Positions 8,014 to 17,126 of a stretch of 64,000 nucleotides of DNA are shown here, piece by piece. Position 1 is the stretch's first letter; each line of letters starts with the position of its first letter. Made by a program: the position numbers and the translations under genes. The stretch lies in the NCBI GenBank assembly GCA_020051175.1, contig JAGVJJ010000013.1:1-64000 (forward strand), given 5' to 3'. This DNA is from Bacteroidia bacterium. GTDB taxonomy: Bacteria; Bacteroidota; Bacteroidia; 2-12-FULL-35-15. A model generated the notes under the pieces. The model had not been told where the DNA came from, searched no databases, and saw only the letters and a list, made by a program, of their open reading frames with translations.

Positions 8014-8062
8014 TTTCGCGGCTCTGCCGCTTGGATCAATATTAAGCGGCAGAGCCGCGAAA
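8014..8062. repeat. Perfect 19-bp inverted repeat (GCGGCTCTGCCGC hairpin) at a stop codon
   Basis: TTTCGCGGCTCTGCCGCTT (8014-8032) pairs perfectly with 8044-8062 across an 11-nt loop. The right arm ends exactly where the stop codon of the 8063-8647 gene begins. A degenerate half copy (ATTTCGGTGCTCTGCAACTT) sits at 7963-7982. It can act as a terminator for the leftward genes, but its GC-richness and the nearby half copy suggest a dispersed palindromic repeat. Confidence 0.7.
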
Positions 8063-8647
8063 TTACAGCACCATTTGCTCCTCTTGTTTCTGTTTGAGCA
8101 TTTCAGCAATGAGTTTTTTCTTTTCGTTGCTATCCATATCGCTAAATACTCTGATGGTAGAGCCATTATACTCAAACAAAATTTGTCCTAACGTTTGTCT
8201 GAACAATACTGTTTTGTTTAATGCAATTTTTTCCAGTCTTTTCTCCAACAAGGATTGCTTGTTTTCATCAACGGCCTGCCTTATATTTACTACCTTATCG
8301 AAAGAATACACCTGCGACCCAACTAAAAAGGTCCCCCTTTTTGAGATTGTTAATTTTCCGTTTTCTATAGTAAGCTCCTGTTTCCCGTTAATAAGCCACA
8401 AAAAGTGCCTGATTCCAGCAACCCCCACTATAAAATGAAGTATCGAGATTAGTAGTAATCCGTTAGTAGGCTTCGTTCCATTGATCAACACTTGAATAAA
8501 CCCCGTAAACAACAATCCACCAGAAAACAATGTAAAAAGTAAGGTTATGAAAGTATTTTTTGATGTATTTAGTGCAAACAACTTCTCCTTTGTTGATACG
8601 CACTCGAATTGTTTTCTATCAACACCAAAATTTAAAAGCCCAAACAT
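8063..8647 (-). CDS. Membrane protein with PH-like cytoplasmic domain
   Basis: 194 residues. Two hydrophobic segments (about 32-56 and 62-85) form a hairpin, followed by a soluble beta-rich region (ELTIENGKLTISKRG, VYSFDKVVNIRQA, ILFEYNGSTIRVFSDM) like bacterial PH-type domains, and a charged C-terminal helix. The ATG follows the stop codon of the ABC exporter gene without a gap, so translation is probably coupled and the protein may assist or stabilise that transporter. The partner role is inferred from gene order only. Confidence 0.65.
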   Translation of the reverse strand: MFGLLNFGVDRKQFECVSTKEKLFALNTSKNTFITLLFTLFSGGLLFTGFIQVLINGTKPTNGLLLISILHFIVGVAGIRHFLWLINGKQELTIENGKLTISKRGTFLVGSQVYSFDKVVNIRQAVDENKQSLLEKRLEKIALNKTVLFRQTLGQILFEYNGSTIRVFSDMDSNEKKKLIAEMLKQKQEEQMVL

Positions 8648-10390
8648 CTAATACCTCTCGCCTATTTGTTGGCGCCACATCGCATAGTAAAGACCTTTCT
8701 GTGCAATCAGTTCATCGTGCCTGCCCTGCTCAGCAATATGCCCCTTTTCAAGCACAAATATCTTGTCTGCATGCATAATTGTGCTCAGGCGGTGCGCAAT
8801 GAGAATAGTTACCTGGTTGTTATTCTTTGACAGCTCCCGAACAGTTTTACTGATTTCTTCTTCAGTAATGGAGTCCAGAGAAGAAGTAGCCTCATCAAAC
8901 ACCAGCAATGAAGGCTTACGCAGCAAGGCACGTGCAATGGACAAACGTTGTTTTTCACCACCCGATACTTTTACCCCACCCTCACCTATCATGGTATCAA
9001 TGCCTTTATCGGCACGCGCTAAAAGGGTCTGGCAGGCGGCCTTCTGAAGCACATCCATACATTCGGCATCTGTAGCTTTGGGTGCAACAAACAGTAAATT
9101 TTCTTTTATGGTTCCCGCGAATAATTGTGTATCCTGGGTTACAAAGCCTATCTGTGAACGCAGCTGATCCAAATCAATGGATTTACCACTGGTACCATTA
9201 TAGAGTATTTGCCCTTCCTTAGGCTGATACAGGCCCACAAGCAGCTTTACAAGAGTAGTTTTCCCCGAACCTGAAGGACCGACAAACGCAATGGTTTCAC
9301 CGGTTCTAACAGTGAAAGAAATATCGTCCAGCGCTTTGTTGCTTGCTGTCTGGTGTTTGAAGCTTACATTGCTAAACACCAGTTCCTGTATGCCTTTTAT
9401 AGCTACAGGGTGCAATGGTTTTTCTTCCTTTGGTGTATTTAAGATAGTCTGGAAATTTTCAAGAGAAGCTTCTGCTTCCCGGTAGGTACTAATAATATTG
9501 CCCAATTCCTGCAATGGTCCGAAAATGAAGAAAGAATATATCTGCAAAGAAAAGAGTTCGCCCAGGGTCATTTTATCTGAAAAGATCAGGTACAGCAGCA
9601 GAAACAAAATGCAGCTGCGCATGGTATTTACAAAAGTGCCCTGAATAAAGCTGATACTGCGGATATAACGCACTTTTTTCAGCTCCAGCCCCAGAATTTT
9701 TATGGTAATGCCATTCAGCCGGTTGATTTCCTGGTCGGCAAGGCCAAGGCTTTTTACCAGCTCAATGTTACGGAGCGATTCTGTTGTGGCACCAGAAAGA
9801 GAGGTAGTTTCACCTACAATCTTTTTTTGAATATTTTTTATGCTCTTGCTTAAAAATGAAGTAACAAAGCCCATCAGGGGCACTGAAGCAAAATATACTA
9901 CTGCAATGAGCCAGTGGATTTTGATCGCATAGATCATCACAAACACAACGCCAACAAGGGAAGTAAACAAGATGCTTACAAAAGAAAAAATTAATTTTTC
10001 CACATCGGTACGTACTTTCTGCAATTTACCAAGGGTTTCACCGCTGCGTTGATCTTCAAATACCTGGTATGGCAGTTCCAGTGAGTATTTGAGGCCATCC
10101 GAATAAATTTGTGCCCCAAGCTTTTGTGTAATCACATTGACATAATAATCCTGGAAATTTTTGGCGATGCGCGATACCATGGCAAAGCCCATGGATAAAA
10201 GAATTAATCCACCTACGCCTTTTAGAAACTCCGTTTTGTTGTATTTGTGTGGGTTAGAGCCATAGTTATCAACCAGGTGCTTGAAAACCAGGGGATCCAA
10301 TAAAGAAAAAGTCTGGTTGATTGCAGCCAGCACCAATGCCAGGAATACAAGGTTCTTGTAACGTTTTAAATAATCTAACAGTAGTTTCAT
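8648..10390 (-). CDS. ABC exporter, fused permease and ATPase (MsbA-like)
   Basis: 580 residues, a half-transporter that should form a homodimer in the inner membrane. Six hydrophobic segments fill residues 1-300. The ATPase has Walker A GPSGSGKTT (371-379), Q-loop FVTQD, signature VSGGEKQR (475-482), Walker B LLVFDE (495-500) and H-loop His533. Such exporters move lipids, drugs or peptides; nothing here fixes the substrate. The gene immediately downstream is joined with no spacing. All ATPase motifs are intact. Confidence 0.9.
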   Translation of the reverse strand: MKLLLDYLKRYKNLVFLALVLAAINQTFSLLDPLVFKHLVDNYGSNPHKYNKTEFLKGVGGLILLSMGFAMVSRIAKNFQDYYVNVITQKLGAQIYSDGLKYSLELPYQVFEDQRSGETLGKLQKVRTDVEKLIFSFVSILFTSLVGVVFVMIYAIKIHWLIAVVYFASVPLMGFVTSFLSKSIKNIQKKIVGETTSLSGATTESLRNIELVKSLGLADQEINRLNGITIKILGLELKKVRYIRSISFIQGTFVNTMRSCILFLLLYLIFSDKMTLGELFSLQIYSFFIFGPLQELGNIISTYREAEASLENFQTILNTPKEEKPLHPVAIKGIQELVFSNVSFKHQTASNKALDDISFTVRTGETIAFVGPSGSGKTTLVKLLVGLYQPKEGQILYNGTSGKSIDLDQLRSQIGFVTQDTQLFAGTIKENLLFVAPKATDAECMDVLQKAACQTLLARADKGIDTMIGEGGVKVSGGEKQRLSIARALLRKPSLLVFDEATSSLDSITEEEISKTVRELSKNNNQVTILIAHRLSTIMHADKIFVLEKGHIAEQGRHDELIAQKGLYYAMWRQQIGERY

Positions 10391-10475
10391 TTCAAAAACA
10401 AAGATACAGGTAAATTACCTGTTGCTACATACAATTTCTGTAAACAGCTTCCTTAAGTGGTTATCTGGCAAAAAA

Positions 10476-11660
10476 CTATATTTCATCTGAGTATACAGCC
10501 TTCACCCTGTCGCGCAGATTGTAGGCAGAGCTCATGACTTCTCCATAGGCACCTGCAGTACGCAGTGCCATTACATCCCCGCGTTCGGTTTCGGGAAGGC
10601 TTACCGCTTTACCAAAGCAATCGGAGCTTTCGCAGATGGGACCTACAACATCGTATTTATAAATGGCAGATGTATCTTGCCCATTTTCCATCTTCCATTT
10701 TCCATCCTCCATTTTAGAGATATTCTCAATTTTATGATATGCCTGGTACAGCGCAGGCCGCATCAATTCTGTCATACCGGCATCAAGGATAGCAAAGTTG
10801 GTATTCACCCCTTTTTTTATGTACAGGACCTTTGAAATAAGAGTACCGCATTGGGCCACAATGGCCCGGCCCAGCTCAAAATGCACTTTCTGGCCTTTGC
10901 GTACTTCCAGGAAGTCACCAAAGAGCTTGAAATAAGCTGCAAAATCAGGGATCAGATATGTATCCGGCTCGTAGTAATTCACACCAAGGCCCCCCCCGAC
11001 ATTTATATTTTCAATCTTTATTTTACGCTGCTCAAACCAGGTCTGGATTTCATTTACTTTTAAACAAAGGGATTTAAACGAGCCCAAATCCGTGATTTGG
11101 GAGCCGATGTGAAAATGCAGCCCTATAAGCTTCAGGTTTTTCAAGGCATTGAAAGAGTTCACTACATTTTCAAGTTCCCACAAATTGATCCCGAATTTAT
11201 TTTCTTCGAGCCCGGTGGTAATGTATTTGTGCGTATTTGCGTTCACATTCGGGTTTATGCGCAGTGCAATGCTGGCTACCTTGTTTTTAGCCGCAGCCAG
11301 CTCATTGATCACTTCCAGTTCCTGCGAACTTTCGCAATTGAAGCAGAAAATGGAATTATCCAGTGCATAATTTATTTCATCATCGCTTTTACCAACACCA
11401 GCAAATACAATATGTTCAGGGCTAAAACCCGTTTCTACTGCCTTTTTTACTTCATTGCCGCTTACACAGTCGGCACCTATGCCGTATGATTTTACAGCAT
11501 TTAACACCTTGTTGTTTGCATTGGCTTTTAGAGCATAATGCACAACAAAGCCATACTTATCCGCTTCACTTTTTAACTGTTGAAGTGTACGGTTCAGCAC
11601 CTCTACATCGTAATAATAGAAAGGTGTTGGTATTTGTTTTAGTTTTTCTAATGGAAACAT
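10476..11660 (-). CDS. lysA: Diaminopimelate decarboxylase
   Basis: 394 residues. PLP enzyme making L-lysine from meso-diaminopimelate. The PLP lysine is Lys45 in HYALKANAN; HFHIGSQI, the phosphate-binding GGGLGVNYY and the substrate Cys region CESSDCFGK are present. Aspartokinase lies upstream on the same strand, so two lysine-pathway genes are neighbours. Oddity: residues about 316-327 (KMEDGKWKMENG) are encoded by an ATGGAAAATGG-type repeat at 10681-10714. This looks like an in-frame insertion between the RPALYQAYH and YDVVGP blocks. The catalytic residues are unaffected. Confidence 0.95.
   Translation of the reverse strand: MFPLEKLKQIPTPFYYYDVEVLNRTLQQLKSEADKYGFVVHYALKANANNKVLNAVKSYGIGADCVSGNEVKKAVETGFSPEHIVFAGVGKSDDEINYALDNSIFCFNCESSQELEVINELAAAKNKVASIALRINPNVNANTHKYITTGLEENKFGINLWELENVVNSFNALKNLKLIGLHFHIGSQITDLGSFKSLCLKVNEIQTWFEQRKIKIENINVGGGLGVNYYEPDTYLIPDFAAYFKLFGDFLEVRKGQKVHFELGRAIVAQCGTLISKVLYIKKGVNTNFAILDAGMTELMRPALYQAYHKIENISKMEDGKWKMENGQDTSAIYKYDVVGPICESSDCFGKAVSLPETERGDVMALRTAGAYGEVMSSAYNLRDRVKAVYSDEI
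10681..10714. repeat. ATGGAAGATGGAAAATGG-type repeat inside lysA
   Basis: On the coding strand this is three near-identical units (ATGGAGGATGGAAA, ATGGAAGATGGAAA, ATGG). A related string lies at 5687-5701. It is translated as part of lysA and contributes about 12 residues in frame. Confidence 0.65.
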
Positions 11661-11662
11661 AG

Positions 11663-11690
11663 GCCCCTCCTGACCTCCCCCAAGGGGAGG
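11663..11690. repeat. CCTCCCC/GGGGAGG palindromic repeat, upstream of lysA
   Basis: Begins GCCCCTCCTGACC and ends CAAGGGGAGG, 28 bp, directly before the lysA start. It matches the reverse complement of arm B of the repeat inside gldFG (14115-14142) in all but one position. Confidence 0.8.
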
Positions 11691-11775
11691 AATGTTGTTC
11701 TCAAAACACCCGTTATGCTTTGAAGAATGAATTATTAATTAATTTATTAGTCACAGTTAGCTTTTTATTTGCATT

Positions 11776-11813
11776 CCCCCCTCTCCTTTGGAGAGGGGAC
11801 TAAGGGGTGAGGC
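11776..11813. repeat. CTCTCC/GGAGAG palindromic repeat downstream of aspartokinase
   Basis: CCCCTCTCCTTTGGAGAGGGG followed by ACTAAGGGGTGAGGC, ending 2 bp from the aspartokinase stop. It is similar in style to the 11663 element but a distinct family, and may also serve as a terminator hairpin. Confidence 0.65.
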
Positions 11814-11815
11814 TT

Positions 11816-13126
11816 TTAAAACAAGCCCTTATTCAGCGCTACCAGCGTATCTTTTTTGAGCTTGCCATCCACAAGAATGGAAATATTGTTCTCGCTCCCA
11901 CCATAGGAAATCATTCGGATTGGAATGTTCTTCAATGATTCGAATACCCGCAATGCAAAGCCCTGCTTGGCAGCAGAGAAATTACCAACAATACAAACTA
12001 TTGTCTGGTCAGTATCCACCTCCACACTGCAAAACTCCTGAAGCTCTTTTTTAATTGCCTCCAGGTGCCTCGTATTATCAATAGTGAGCGAAACAGCTAC
12101 CTCAGAAGTGGTAATCATATCAATAGGCGTTTTATAACGCTCAAATATTTCGAATACCGAACGTAAAAAACCATATGCCAAAAGCATTCGCCCGGATTTG
12201 ATTTTTATTGCCGTAATACCGTCTTTCGCTGCCACCGCCTTGATGCTGTCGCCAGAAACTTTGGAAGTGATTACTGTACCCTTTGCTTCCGGCTGCATAG
12301 TGTTCAGCAGACGCACAGGGATATTGCGGGTTTGTGCAGGAAGGATGCAGGTAGGGTGCAAAATTTTAGCCCCAAAATAGGCCAACTCGGCTGCTTCATC
12401 AAAAGAAAGCTCAGCAATGGGATGCGTTTTATCCACAATACGGGGGTCATTGTTGTGCATACCGTCAATGTCCGTCCAGATCTGTATTTCATCCGACTGT
12501 ATGGCTGCACCTACTATGGTTGCAGTATAGTCGCTTCCACCTCGTTTTAAATTATCAATCTCGCCAAAAGCATTGCGACAGATGTATCCCTGTGTGATAA
12601 AAAGCTTCTTACCTGCATATTTAGCCAGTTCAGGCTTTATATGTGCTTCAATGTATTTTAAATCCGGCTCTTCATTTTCATCGATACGCATAAAATTAAG
12701 GGCCGGTAACAGCACCGATTCAACACCGATCTCTTCCAGGTAATAATGAAACAGTGCCGTTGAAAGCAGCTCACCCTGGGCAAGTATGGCGCGCTCTTCA
12801 TTCACTGTGAACAGATCCATGGTAAAAGAGCGCAGGTAATTAAAGTGGGAATCCAGCAATTCCCTGCCCTTTTGCAATGCCGGAGCACCTGAATACAGCT
12901 GTGTTATTACATCCTTGTATTTCTTTTCCAAAACATCAATCAGTGAATTGGCCTTTTGATGCTCTTTTGCATACAATGCCACCCCTATTTCAACCAGGCT
13001 GTTGGTTGTACCGCTCATGGCGGACAATACAACAATTTTAGGCTCACCATCGTTTATCAGTTGGACAAGGGCCTTCATTCGTTCTGCCGAACCAACTGAT
13101 GTTCCACCAAATTTTAAAACTTTCAT
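11816..13126 (-). CDS. Aspartate kinase (monofunctional)
   Basis: 436 residues. Phosphorylates L-aspartate in the first step of lysine, methionine and threonine synthesis. KFGGTSVGSAERM at residues 4-16 is the N-terminal ATP/Asp signature, RGGSDYTATIVGAA is the central kinase motif, and the C-terminal third holds tandem ACT domains (ISYGGSENNISILVD) that usually bind lysine or threonine. Its order with lysA suggests a lysine branch, but which end product inhibits it cannot be read here. No homoserine dehydrogenase fusion is present. Confidence 0.92.
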   Translation of the reverse strand: MKVLKFGGTSVGSAERMKALVQLINDGEPKIVVLSAMSGTTNSLVEIGVALYAKEHQKANSLIDVLEKKYKDVITQLYSGAPALQKGRELLDSHFNYLRSFTMDLFTVNEERAILAQGELLSTALFHYYLEEIGVESVLLPALNFMRIDENEEPDLKYIEAHIKPELAKYAGKKLFITQGYICRNAFGEIDNLKRGGSDYTATIVGAAIQSDEIQIWTDIDGMHNNDPRIVDKTHPIAELSFDEAAELAYFGAKILHPTCILPAQTRNIPVRLLNTMQPEAKGTVITSKVSGDSIKAVAAKDGITAIKIKSGRMLLAYGFLRSVFEIFERYKTPIDMITTSEVAVSLTIDNTRHLEAIKKELQEFCSVEVDTDQTIVCIVGNFSAAKQGFALRVFESLKNIPIRMISYGGSENNISILVDGKLKKDTLVALNKGLF

Positions 13127-13333
13127 TTTAATTATGACTTAACTATTAAACAAATAATATTGGGCTCGAAGTCCGAAGGCGGAAGCCGGAAGCACTTCTG
13201 ACTTCGGTATTCAGACTTCAGACCTTTTATTCCTAACGTTCGCAGTATTATCATACCGCCCGCCCAAAAGTAGCCATAAAAAGGAAAACATCATTAAATA
13301 TTGCTCTTAAAATAGTATTTTAGCGGCCGTCTT

Positions 13334-15808
13334 ATGCTAACACTTTTAAAAAAGGAAATACGAAGCTTTTTAAGCTCACTGATTGGCTACATTGCAATTA
13401 CCGTTTTTCTTCTGGTAATCAGCCTTTTCCTATGGGTTTTGAAAACCGATTCCAACATTCTGGATAACGGTTACGCCAACATTGATCCGCTATTTATCAT
13501 TGCTCCCTGGGTGTTTCTTTTTTTGATTCCGGCCATTACCATGCGTTCTTTTGCCGATGAAAAAAAAGCCGGGACTATTGAACTGCTGCTTACACGGCCG
13601 TTAACAGACATCCAGATTATTTTATCGAAATACCTAGCCGGCTTCCTGCTGGTGCTGTTCTCACTTATACCTACCCTCATTTATTATTATTCTGTTCATG
13701 TGCTGGGTAACCCGTCCGGGAACATTGATACAGGCGGCATGTGGGGCTCATACATCGGTTTGATGTTCCTGGGTGCAGCTTTTGTTGCAATAGGCATTTT
13801 TGCTTCTGCAATTACCGACAACCAGGTGGTATCCTTTATACTGGCCCTTTTCCTGTGTTATTTTACCTATACAGGTTTTGATTTTATGGCATCGTTTGAG
13901 CTGTTTGGAAAAATAGACAATATCATTCTGGCTTTAGGGATCAACCATCATTATGTCTCCATGAGCCGCGGTGTGATTGACACACGGGACGTTGTCTATT
14001 TTGTGAGCATCATTGCACTGTTTATTTTTGCAACGCGAACGGTGCTGGAGAGCAGGAAATGGGAGCCCCACCCAACCTCCCCTAAGGGGAGGAGTAAATT
14101 ACTTGCGATACTTACCTCCCCTTGGGGGAGGACAGGAGGGGCTTCTGCCTTATCATTGGTTTTAGCAGTTATCATACTGGTATTGCTGAACATTGTGGGC
14201 TCCTTTGTATTTCACCGTTTTGACCTTACGTCTGAAAAACGTTATACACTTTCGGATGCAACCAAAAAGCTGCTGGGAGAATTGAACGATGTGGTGTATG
14301 TGAAGGTATACCTCGAAGGCGAGTTTCCATCCGGGTTTAAGCGCTTACGCGATGAAACAAGGGAGATGCTGGATGAATTCAGGATATACTCCAACGACAA
14401 TGTGGAGTATGAGTTCATTAACCCCAATGCCAGTGCGGATAAAAAGCAGCAGCTGGAAATACAGCAACAGCTGTCAAACAAGGGCCTGATTGCTACAAAC
14501 CTTGAGGTGAAAGAGGAAAGCGGCATATCGCAGCAGATCATTTTTCCGGGTGCCATTGTTTCCTATAAAGGCCGTGAAGTGCCCTGGCAGCTGCTCAAAA
14601 CAAGCATGGGCCAGTCGCCCGAAGCACAGCTGAACAACTCTGTGCAGGCCCTTGAATATGAGTTTGCAAGCTGCATACGCAACCTTTCCACCGCCATACG
14701 ACCGCAAATAGGGATTATTCAGGGCCATGGTGAACTGGACACCCTTTCGCTGAAGAGCATAGACGATGCGCTTACAGAGTTTTATTATGTGCGTCCGATA
14801 AAAATCAATGAGCAGCTGAAAGCACTGGATGGCTTGAAGGCTATTATTATTGCGAAACCGGACACTGCTTTTTCCGAAAAAGATAAATTTATTATTGACC
14901 AGTATGTGATGAAGGGCGGAAAAGTGCTTTGGGCGATCGACCCCCTGGACACGAACATTGACAGCCTTCGCAGGCTATCCCGCACTGTTGCTGTTCCACA
15001 GGAATTAAAGCTGGACGACCAGTTGTTTAAATACGGTGTGCGCCTCAACCCAAACATTGTGCTGGACCTGCAATCATCTGCAATACCTGTAAATAAAGCC
15101 TTACGCGGACAACAGCCGCGCTTTGAACTGATGCCCTGGGTATTCTCACCGCTGCTCCTTTCAAAAAGCAATCACCCAATCGTGAAAAACCTGGACGTGA
15201 TAAAAGTGGAATATGCATCCACGATTGATACTATTGACGTAAAAGGTATCCGCAAAACCATACTGCTTCACTCCTCTAAATATGCCAAAACCCTTAATGC
15301 CCCGGTTAGAGTGGATTTAAGGATGGTAAACATGACACCGGATGAAAACCAGTTCAGGGATTCGTATAAACCTATAGCCGTGCTGCTGGAGGGCAGGTTT
15401 GAATCGGTTTACAAAAACAGGATACCACCCAAAATAGCTACCGACAGTACCATTGGCTTCAAGGAAAAAAGCGCTGAAACAAAAATGATTGTAATATCGG
15501 ATGGTGACATTATCCGCAATGAAGTTCAATATTCCACAGGCAATGCGCTGAACCTCGGATTTGATATCTACACAAGGCAAACCTATGCCAATAAAAACTT
15601 TATCCTCAATTGCATGAACTACCTGTGCGATGATTCGGGCTTAATTACTGTGCGATCAAGGGAGCTGACCCTGCGTTTGCTGGATAAGAAAAAAATGAAA
15701 AACGAAAGGCTGAAATGGCAGATCATCAATACAGGTTTGCCTTTACTGGTGATACTTGTATTTGGCATTGCATATTCAGTTGTGCGGAAGCGTAAGTATG
15801 CCAGGTAA
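13334..15808 (+). CDS. gldFG: Fused GldF-GldG: gliding-motility ABC permease joined to its auxiliary subunit
   Basis: 824 residues. Residues 1-243 are a complete GldF permease (six hydrophobic segments, FLIPAITMRSFADEKKAGTIELLLTRP). Residues about 272-824 are GldG (FDLTSEKRYTLSDATKKLL, PQIGIIQGHGELDTLSL, C-terminal membrane helix before VRKRKYAR). In other Bacteroidota these are two genes beside dnaN, as here. The join, residues 245-270, is encoded by a 78-bp palindromic repeat (14065-14142), exactly 26 codons, which appears to have fused the genes. No in-frame ATG lies near the GldG start; an in-frame TTG could still give separate initiation. The ATPase GldA is not in the window. Confidence 0.88.
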   Translation: MLTLLKKEIRSFLSSLIGYIAITVFLLVISLFLWVLKTDSNILDNGYANIDPLFIIAPWVFLFLIPAITMRSFADEKKAGTIELLLTRPLTDIQIILSKYLAGFLLVLFSLIPTLIYYYSVHVLGNPSGNIDTGGMWGSYIGLMFLGAAFVAIGIFASAITDNQVVSFILALFLCYFTYTGFDFMASFELFGKIDNIILALGINHHYVSMSRGVIDTRDVVYFVSIIALFIFATRTVLESRKWEPHPTSPKGRSKLLAILTSPWGRTGGASALSLVLAVIILVLLNIVGSFVFHRFDLTSEKRYTLSDATKKLLGELNDVVYVKVYLEGEFPSGFKRLRDETREMLDEFRIYSNDNVEYEFINPNASADKKQQLEIQQQLSNKGLIATNLEVKEESGISQQIIFPGAIVSYKGREVPWQLLKTSMGQSPEAQLNNSVQALEYEFASCIRNLSTAIRPQIGIIQGHGELDTLSLKSIDDALTEFYYVRPIKINEQLKALDGLKAIIIAKPDTAFSEKDKFIIDQYVMKGGKVLWAIDPLDTNIDSLRRLSRTVAVPQELKLDDQLFKYGVRLNPNIVLDLQSSAIPVNKALRGQQPRFELMPWVFSPLLLSKSNHPIVKNLDVIKVEYASTIDTIDVKGIRKTILLHSSKYAKTLNAPVRVDLRMVNMTPDENQFRDSYKPIAVLLEGRFESVYKNRIPPKIATDSTIGFKEKSAETKMIVISDGDIIRNEVQYSTGNALNLGFDIYTRQTYANKNFILNCMNYLCDDSGLITVRSRELTLRLLDKKKMKNERLKWQIINTGLPLLVILVFGIAYSVVRKRKYAR
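14065..14142. repeat. CCTCCCC/GGGGAGG repeat pair forming the GldF-GldG linker
   Basis: Arm A (14065-14092) begins GCCCCACCCAACCTCCCC; arm B (14115-14142) is its inverted counterpart with 23 of 28 positions matching. The copy before lysA is a single arm of the same family. At 78 bp it keeps frame and has no stop in the translated frame. Confidence 0.85.
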
Positions 15809-15810
15809 AA

Positions 15811-15835
15811 GCCCCACCTGGCCTCCCAAAAGGGA
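15811..15835. repeat. Degenerate half copy of the CCTCCCC repeat
   Basis: GCCCCACCTGGCCTCCCAAA followed by AGGGA, 3 bp after the gldFG stop. It is a single eroded arm of the family that forms the GldF-GldG linker. Confidence 0.5.
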
Positions 15836-15902
15836 CGGAACTTATATTATAGGGACAGATTATAAATTATAGTTATTCTTGTGAATACAATATAAAATAT
15901 CT

Positions 15903-16949
15903 ATGAAAAAAAACAGGGTTGCCATTATTCTGGTTGTTATTTTAGGTTCGCTTTCCTTCTGGTTCATTGTTAACCGCAGGAGCGGGACCATTAAGCCCAC
16001 ATTGCGCGATTTTGCTGTTGAAGACACAGCATCTGTTAATAAAATATTTTTAGCCGACAAAAGCGGCAACAGTGTTACGCTTGAAAGGCAGGACGATAAT
16101 ACCTGGACAGTAAACGGCAAATACATTGCCCGCCCGGATGCCCTCCAGATGCTGCTCACCACCATTAAAAAAATTGATGTAAAAGAGCCTGTTGGAAAAG
16201 GCAAGCAGGACAATGTAATCAAACAGCTTGCTGCAAAGGCCATAAAATGTGAAATATACCAGGAGGGCGAACTTACAAAAGCTTACTATGTAGGCACAGA
16301 AACCATTGACCAGACCGGAACCTACATGATTTTAATTGACCTGGAAACCATTAAACCATCGGCCAAAGCATTTGTTACGTATATACCGGGCTTTGAGGGC
16401 TACCTTACCACCCGCTACTTTACTGAAGAAAAGGGCTGGCGCGACCGCACCGTGTTCCATTATATTCCCACACAAATAAAATCGGTAAAGCTGGAATCAC
16501 CGGAGCATCCGGAACAGGGCTACGAGGTAAGCATACTTGACGACAATAAATTTGAGGTAAAACGCCTGAAAGACAATTCTGTATTGCCAGACATGGACAC
16601 CATGGCAGTAAAGCAATACCTGTCGTATTTCCGTCAGCTAAACTTTGAAAGCTTTGAAGTGGAGCTGAAGCAATACCAGATTGATTCCACCCTAAAAACA
16701 ACCCCGTTGAACATACTTACTGTTACGGACAATAAGGGAAAAACCAACAAGGTTACTTTTTACTCCCGCCCCAATCTTAAGAAAGTACTTGGTCAGGATG
16801 AAAAACCGCTCCCTTTTGACCCGATACGTATGGACGCACTGCTGGATAACGGGGATGTGGTAATGCTACAGTATTTTGTATTTGGAAAAGTAATGCCACC
16901 CGTGAATTATTTTCAGAAAAAAAATACGGCAAAAGCACCTCGCGCATAG
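15903..16949 (+). CDS. DUF4340-like membrane-anchored protein of the gld locus
   Basis: 348 residues. One N-terminal membrane segment (about 6-23, VAIILVVILGSLSFWFIV), then an exported beta-rich body with VTLERQDDNTWTVNGKYIARPDAL, the pattern of DUF4340 proteins that accompany GldG/GldF-type ABC systems. Two imperfect repeats of this module can be seen (about 50-110 and 165-230). It follows gldFG on the same strand by 94 bp and precedes a strong terminator, so it likely belongs to that transcript. A role with the Gld ABC complex is inferred from position. Confidence 0.75.
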   Translation: MKKNRVAIILVVILGSLSFWFIVNRRSGTIKPTLRDFAVEDTASVNKIFLADKSGNSVTLERQDDNTWTVNGKYIARPDALQMLLTTIKKIDVKEPVGKGKQDNVIKQLAAKAIKCEIYQEGELTKAYYVGTETIDQTGTYMILIDLETIKPSAKAFVTYIPGFEGYLTTRYFTEEKGWRDRTVFHYIPTQIKSVKLESPEHPEQGYEVSILDDNKFEVKRLKDNSVLPDMDTMAVKQYLSYFRQLNFESFEVELKQYQIDSTLKTTPLNILTVTDNKGKTNKVTFYSRPNLKKVLGQDEKPLPFDPIRMDALLDNGDVVMLQYFVFGKVMPPVNYFQKKNTAKAPRA

Positions 16950-16988
16950 CAAAACCAAAATTCTTTTTTTATTAACGTAAAACCACTC

Positions 16989-17015
16989 AAAAGCCCGACA
17001 ACCGGGCTTTTTTTT
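16989..17015 (+). terminator. Rho-independent terminator of the gldFG transcript
   Basis: AAAAGCCCG, short loop, CGGGCTTTTTTTT. It follows the DUF4340-like gene by 40 bp. Confidence 0.85.
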
Positions 17016-17075
17016 GTTAAAAAGTCGGTTAATACTAAATTATAAAACGCCTGGATGTTTCTTGTTTAAATGAGC

Positions 17076-17083
17076 TATATTTG
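17076..17083 (+). promoter_or_regulatory. Possible -7 box of dnaN
   Basis: TATATTTG fits TAnnTTTG and lies 43 bp before the dnaN start. The expected -33 TTG is not at the usual spacing. Confidence 0.35.
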
Positions 17084-17126
17084 CTCGACAATTTTTAAGG
17101 CAAACAATTAACACCTTCAATATACT

